IMG/VR virus record: IMGVR_UViG_3300010148_000116
Span: 1 to 24,299 of that record
Direction: 5' to 3' (one strand)
DNA from: a virus
Length of the DNA: 24,299 bases
Part shown: piece by piece, positions 22,332 through 24,299 of the stretch
Numbering within the stretch: position 1 is the stretch's first letter
Layout of the letters: each line of letters opens with the position of its first letter
Program-made: the position numbers and the translations under genes
Notes under the pieces: model-generated
Told to the model about the DNA's origin: nothing
What the model saw: the letters and a program-made list of their open reading frames with translations, nothing else
Databases searched by the model: none

Positions 22332-22359
22332 ATTGTAATCATTGATAAAATCATGTCAA
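22332..22359 (-). promoter_or_regulatory. Sigma70-type promoter driving the leftward arm
   Basis: On the minus strand a perfect TTGACA (22354-22359) is followed after 16 nt by TACAAT (22332-22337), which matches the -10 consensus at 5 of 6 positions. Transcription would start near 22325, only about 12 nt before the small terminase ATG, giving a very short leader with a weak Shine-Dalgarno. A perfect -35 box in such AT-rich DNA is a strong signal for the host RNA polymerase. Confidence 0.75.
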
Positions 22360-22390
22360 GAACATTCGTCTTAGTGTGACGATTGGAACT

Positions 22391-22450
22391 GATCCAGCCC
22401 TCGCTAAAGTCGAGCCAAGGTCTCGCCCTTGCAGGCTTCGGTCTGGGTTA
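22391..22450. other. GC-rich structured block with alternative hairpins
   Basis: This stretch is much GC-richer than the DNA around it. CTCG (22400-22403), CGAG (22411-22414) and CTCG (22422-22425) permit two mutually exclusive 4-bp stems. CAGGC-TTCG-GTCTG (22432-22445) forms a 5-bp stem, with one G-U pair, closed by a UUCG tetraloop on plus-strand RNA. It could be the remnant of an RNA gene or a protein-binding site; no tRNA fold could be built. Confidence 0.35.
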
Positions 22451-22571
22451 AAAAGAATAAAAAAATAAAGATAAAGAATATAATAAGAATAATAGAAAGG
22501 ATAAATAATGATAATAATAAATATGATAATGTTAATATATATAATTATGAAGATAAGAAAGATAGAGAAAT
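22444..22571 (+). repeat. Cytosine-free AT-rich tract with ATGATAAT repeats
   Basis: All 128 bases are A, G or T on the plus strand. Runs of A, AAGATA and ATAAT motifs dominate. ATGATAAT occurs at 22508-22515 and 22523-22530 and again just outside at 22590-22597. Such a tract would melt easily and give unstructured plus-strand RNA. Confidence 0.6.
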
Positions 22572-22622
22572 CTCTTATGTCTTATACTCATGATAATGAT
22601 TAAGATAAACTAGTCAACCCAC

Positions 22623-22679
22623 AAGGGGTGCAGCGTAGCTGCCTTTACCCCCCCTTATTCGTAAAATTTGGGGAAAGGG
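22623..22679 (+). promoter_or_regulatory. Leader with competing G/C stems
   Basis: GCAGC-GTA-GCTGC (22630-22642) is a perfect hairpin enclosed by AAGGGG (22623-22628) and CCCCTT (22651-22656). The C7 run at 22648-22654 can instead pair with GGGG (22670-22673), or CCCTT with AAGGG at 22675-22679. The two states exclude each other, a layout seen in attenuators and riboregulators. The ligand, if any, is unknown. Confidence 0.4.
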
Positions 22680-22708
22680 ATAAAGTGACAAGTATATCTA
22701 AATCACCA

Positions 22709-22741
22709 TCTTGCTTGGCAAGACTGTGAGAAAAGCTCACA
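22709..22741 (+). promoter_or_regulatory. Twin hairpins just before the first rightward gene
   Basis: TCTTGC-TTG-GCAAGA (22709-22723) and TGTGAG-AAAAG-CTCACA (22725-22741) are two adjacent perfect 6-bp stems, one base apart, ending 27 nt before the ATG at 22769. They are not followed by a T run, so they do not look like terminators. RNA processing or protein binding in the leader is more likely. Confidence 0.45.
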
Positions 22742-22768
22742 AACTAAATAAATAACGAAAGTAATACA

Positions 22769-23389
22769 ATGAATAAATTAAATGATAAATTATTAAATGA
22801 CTTAATTGATAATAATCTCAATGCTTTGAGATCTATGTATGACAATCAGGTACATACAGAGTTCAGAGATACTGACGCAGATGGTAATGACATCAACAAT
22901 TCATTACAATCAGTAGTGTATCAACTCAATGGCATTATTCCAACTTTATATAACCAAGTCTCTTATACTGACAAAATGCTCAGTTATGCAGAAAATGGTC
23001 TTAAATGGGAAAAAGACAAAATGGGTGCTAGTTCAAGAATATCCAATCTTGATATGTATGCAAGATCTCAGGAGATTGCACACACTAAACTTCATGCATT
23101 AGAAAAACAATTCAATGCAAGAGAACATAACTTTTATCACGCATATGCAAGAATGGTTGCTTATACTAAGTATTTCAAAGAAATCACTGGTGATGAATAC
23201 GTACCTTATACATCTAAAGCAACAAAGTATATGCCTAGTGAAGAAAGACAAAACAAAATAAATACAATCAAAACCAAACAAAAAGAAAAACTAAAAGAGT
23301 TTTATAATTCTACAATGGGTAAATTAGAAAAACCTTTAGATAATGATGATGGTACTATATCATCTGAATTAATCCCAGCTGTCGCATAG
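22769..23389 (+). CDS. Hypothetical first gene of the rightward arm (206 aa)
   Basis: I do not recognise this protein. It is soluble, charged and mostly helical, with an Asn/Asp/Leu-rich start (LNDKLLNDLIDNNLNALRSM), a middle section with YARSQEIAHTKLHALEKQF, and a Lys/Glu-rich coiled-coil-like part (about 165-190). No catalytic motif, signal peptide or membrane helix is visible. Its leader carries several hairpins and the Shine-Dalgarno is weak (GAAAG). Two terminator hairpins follow directly, so it forms a single-gene transcript. As the first gene away from the divergent region it is probably early, for example a host-takeover or regulatory protein, but this is position only. Confidence 0.78.
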   Translation: MNKLNDKLLNDLIDNNLNALRSMYDNQVHTEFRDTDADGNDINNSLQSVVYQLNGIIPTLYNQVSYTDKMLSYAENGLKWEKDKMGASSRISNLDMYARSQEIAHTKLHALEKQFNAREHNFYHAYARMVAYTKYFKEITGDEYVPYTSKATKYMPSEERQNKINTIKTKQKEKLKEFYNSTMGKLEKPLDNDDGTISSELIPAVA

Positions 23390-23408
23390 TTGGGATTTTA
23401 TAAATTTT
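23371..23408 (+). terminator. First of two tandem terminator hairpins
   Basis: AATCCCAGCT (23371-23380) pairs with AGTTGGGATT (23388-23397), a 10-bp stem with one G-U pair and a 7-nt loop, followed by TTATAAATTTT. The stem includes the last codons and the stop of the 206-aa gene. Confidence 0.6.
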
Positions 23409-23435
23409 CGCGAGCCTTCGGCTCGCGTTTCTATT
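23409..23435 (+). terminator. Second, strong rho-independent-type terminator
   Basis: CGCGAGCC (23409-23416) and GGCTCGCG (23420-23427) form a perfect 8-bp GC-rich stem around TTC, followed by TTTCTATT on the plus strand. Placed 20 nt after the stop of the 206-aa gene and just 11 nt after the first stem, it separates that gene from the next transcript unit. Confidence 0.8.
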
Positions 23436-23510
23436 GGTAAAAAATAGCTTAAAATAGCCATAATTCAATGGTAATGCCAGGCTATGTTAACCGAACCGAA
23501 AGAGGTAAAT

Positions 23511-24008
23511 ATGATTAGAACTACATGGAGATCAGGTATGTGGATTGGCAGCACATTACTGAACAGTAAAGTATACAAAGCTGCTAAACGTAAAGGTATT
23601 TGGTATTATAGATTATTACTATCAGATGACTTTGCAAAGACTATGGGCGATATCTATGAATTAAATGTTATGGAACGCAAACTAAAAGGTCTATCGAAGT
23701 TAAAGAAAAGAGTATTTAATGTAGATGACAATGGTAATATATGGGATCCAGCTACTGGTGAAATATTTGGCAATGTAAATACATTTACACCAAAAGCAAC
23801 TGCTTCTAAAACAGAACCGAAAGCTGACTTTGACTTTGAACATACAGCTTCAGAACTAATAGTTAAACACTATGGAGAAGAAGATGTAAATGCCATTGCT
23901 GGTGCTGTTAATAAAGAACTCATGGAAAAGTATGACTACATAACTTCAATAGAAGAAGATGAACAAATTACTGACATGATTAATGAATATACAGCTAGTT
24001 TAAGATAA
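23511..24008 (+). CDS. Hypothetical early protein (165 aa)
   Basis: I do not recognise this protein. From ATG 23511 it starts MIRTTWRSGMWIGSTLLNSK and has a basic N-terminal half (KVYKAAKRKGIWYYRLLLSD and a Lys-rich KGLSKLKKRVF), a DNGNIWDPATGEIFG beta-hairpin-like segment at about 80-94, and an acidic C-terminus. An in-frame ATG at 23484 would add nine residues, but AGAGG at 23501-23505 is 5 nt from ATG 23511 and decides for the shorter form. The stop overlaps the next ATG as TAATG. It starts the second rightward transcript after the tandem terminators; no clear promoter is visible in the 80-nt gap. Confidence 0.75.
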   Translation: MIRTTWRSGMWIGSTLLNSKVYKAAKRKGIWYYRLLLSDDFAKTMGDIYELNVMERKLKGLSKLKKRVFNVDDNGNIWDPATGEIFGNVNTFTPKATASKTEPKADFDFEHTASELIVKHYGEEDVNAIAGAVNKELMEKYDYITSIEEDEQITDMINEYTASLR

Positions 24009-24079
24009 TGGGTATCTTAGACATAACCATATTACTATTAGTAGGTATTACTATGATATACATACAAGCGAGGAAGTAA
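24008..24079 (+). CDS. 23-aa single-span membrane peptide
   Basis: This micro-gene encodes a peptide that begins MGILDITILLLVGITMIY and ends in a short basic tail (Gln-Ala-Arg-Lys). Residues 3-19 are nearly all hydrophobic, enough for one membrane span. Its ATG and stop overlap both neighbours as TAATG, so it sits exactly in a coupled three-gene chain, which is hard to explain unless it is translated. It could be a small inner-membrane effector or partner of a neighbour. It lies below usual gene-finding cut-offs. Confidence 0.6.
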   Translation: MGILDITILLLVGITMIYIQARK

Positions 24080-24273
24080 TGAGTAAAATAGGTAACTGGG
24101 TATTAGAAATGACCGAAGCTGCAGCTGAACTTACTAGAGAAGAATTTATCAAAAAGTATGGTGAAGCTAATGCAGATGTATGGGATAATAATAAACAAGA
24201 AGTATTAGAACATGAACTAATACCAAGCATACATGACGTTCAACATGAACTAAATAAAAAGGAGAACAAATGA
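24079..24273 (+). CDS. Small acidic helical protein (64 aa)
   Basis: This acidic protein is predicted to be entirely helical (NWVLEMTEAAAELTREEFIK followed by KYGEANADVWDN and a Glu/His-rich end). I recognise no family. Its start is the second TAATG of the chain, and its stop overlaps the next ATG as ATGA. The size, charge and position fit early phage proteins that bind host factors, but nothing in the sequence proves it. Confidence 0.72.
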   Translation: MSKIGNWVLEMTEAAAELTREEFIKKYGEANADVWDNNKQEVLEHELIPSIHDVQHELNKKENK

Positions 24274-24299
24274 GTGAACATGAACAAACAATGAAAATA
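24270..24299 (+). CDS. Start of a further rightward gene (partial, off right edge)
   Basis: ATG 24270 overlaps the preceding stop as ATGA and has a perfect AAGGAG (24259-24264) 5 nt upstream. The ten visible codons read MSEHEQTMKI. The rest is outside the window, so no product can be named. Confidence 0.7.
   Translation, partial: MSEHEQTMKI

Larger units (their letters stand above)
22314..22768. other. Divergent intergenic control region / candidate origin
   Basis: No gene is seen on either strand in these 455 nt. From left to right it holds the leftward promoter, a GC-rich structured block (22391-22450), an A/G/T-only tract lacking C on the plus strand (22444-22571), three ATGATAAT copies (22508, 22523 and 22590) and several hairpins (22623-22741). 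Exact TATAAT boxes at 22479-22484 and 22540-22545 lack a -35 partner, so I do not call a plus-strand sigma70 promoter. The mixture suggests regulation and perhaps replication initiation. Confidence 0.5.

Noticed and set aside
22391-22450. tRNA or tRNA remnant in the GC-rich block
   Set aside because: I could not build acceptor, anticodon and T arms together; the TTCG is a tetraloop rather than a T-loop motif.
22479-22545. Two exact TATAAT boxes as rightward promoters
   Set aside because: They occur in an A/T-rich C-free tract where such hexamers arise by chance, and no -35-like box lies at 15-19 nt upstream.
23484-23510. Upstream ATG giving nine extra residues to the 165-aa protein
   Set aside because: AGAGG is placed correctly for ATG 23511 and would lie inside the extension; nothing suitable precedes ATG 23484.

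Overview
The window looks like about 24 kb of an AT-rich, podovirus-type (short-tailed, T7-like morphogenesis) phage genome. The combination of a T7 gp17-type fibre N-terminus, gp8/gp11/gp12-like connector and tail-tube proteins, a C1q-like fibre tip, and a set of tiny Lys-rich proteins that I recall from uncultured marine phages suggests a marine virus, possibly of a low-GC alphaproteobacterium such as SAR11. The host assignment is inference. I see no host genes, tRNA, integrase, insertion sequence or CRISPR array.

Layout: there are two divergent arms separated by a roughly 455-nt gene-free region at 22314-22768. The leftward (minus-strand) arm covers 1-22313 and holds packaging and virion genes. 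In transcription order they are: small terminase; a cassette of very small basic proteins (21811 down to 20549); a PD-(D/E)XK nuclease starting at TTG; a nested 75-aa gene; large terminase; a possible permuted papain-fold protein; two small virion-like proteins; portal; a Bbp19-like protein; scaffold; an unknown 90-aa protein; major capsid protein; a small capsid-associated protein; a strong hairpin terminator; tail tubes A and B; three internal virion proteins, one carrying a lysozyme-like domain; a very large core protein; the tail fibre; a small beta-rich protein; a C1q-tipped fibre; and a small fibre-associated protein. The rightward (plus-strand) arm begins at 22769 with a 206-aa unknown gene closed by two tandem hairpins. 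A second transcript unit follows: a 165-aa protein, a 23-aa membrane peptide, a 64-aa protein and a gene that runs off the end.

The arms are tightly packed. Ten junctions use TAATG and four use ATGA stop/start overlaps, so translational coupling appears to be the rule. Two sigma70-type promoters can be read on the minus strand: TTGACA-N16-TACAAT just upstream of the small terminase, and TTGAAA-N17-TATAGT inside the leftward arm. The capsid genes have a long structured leader, strong Shine-Dalgarno sequences, a clearly higher local GC content and a terminator directly after them, all consistent with high expression. The divergent region holds a GC-rich structured block, a 128-nt tract with no cytosine on the plus strand, three ATGATAAT copies and a run of hairpins. 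It is the best candidate here for a control region or replication origin.
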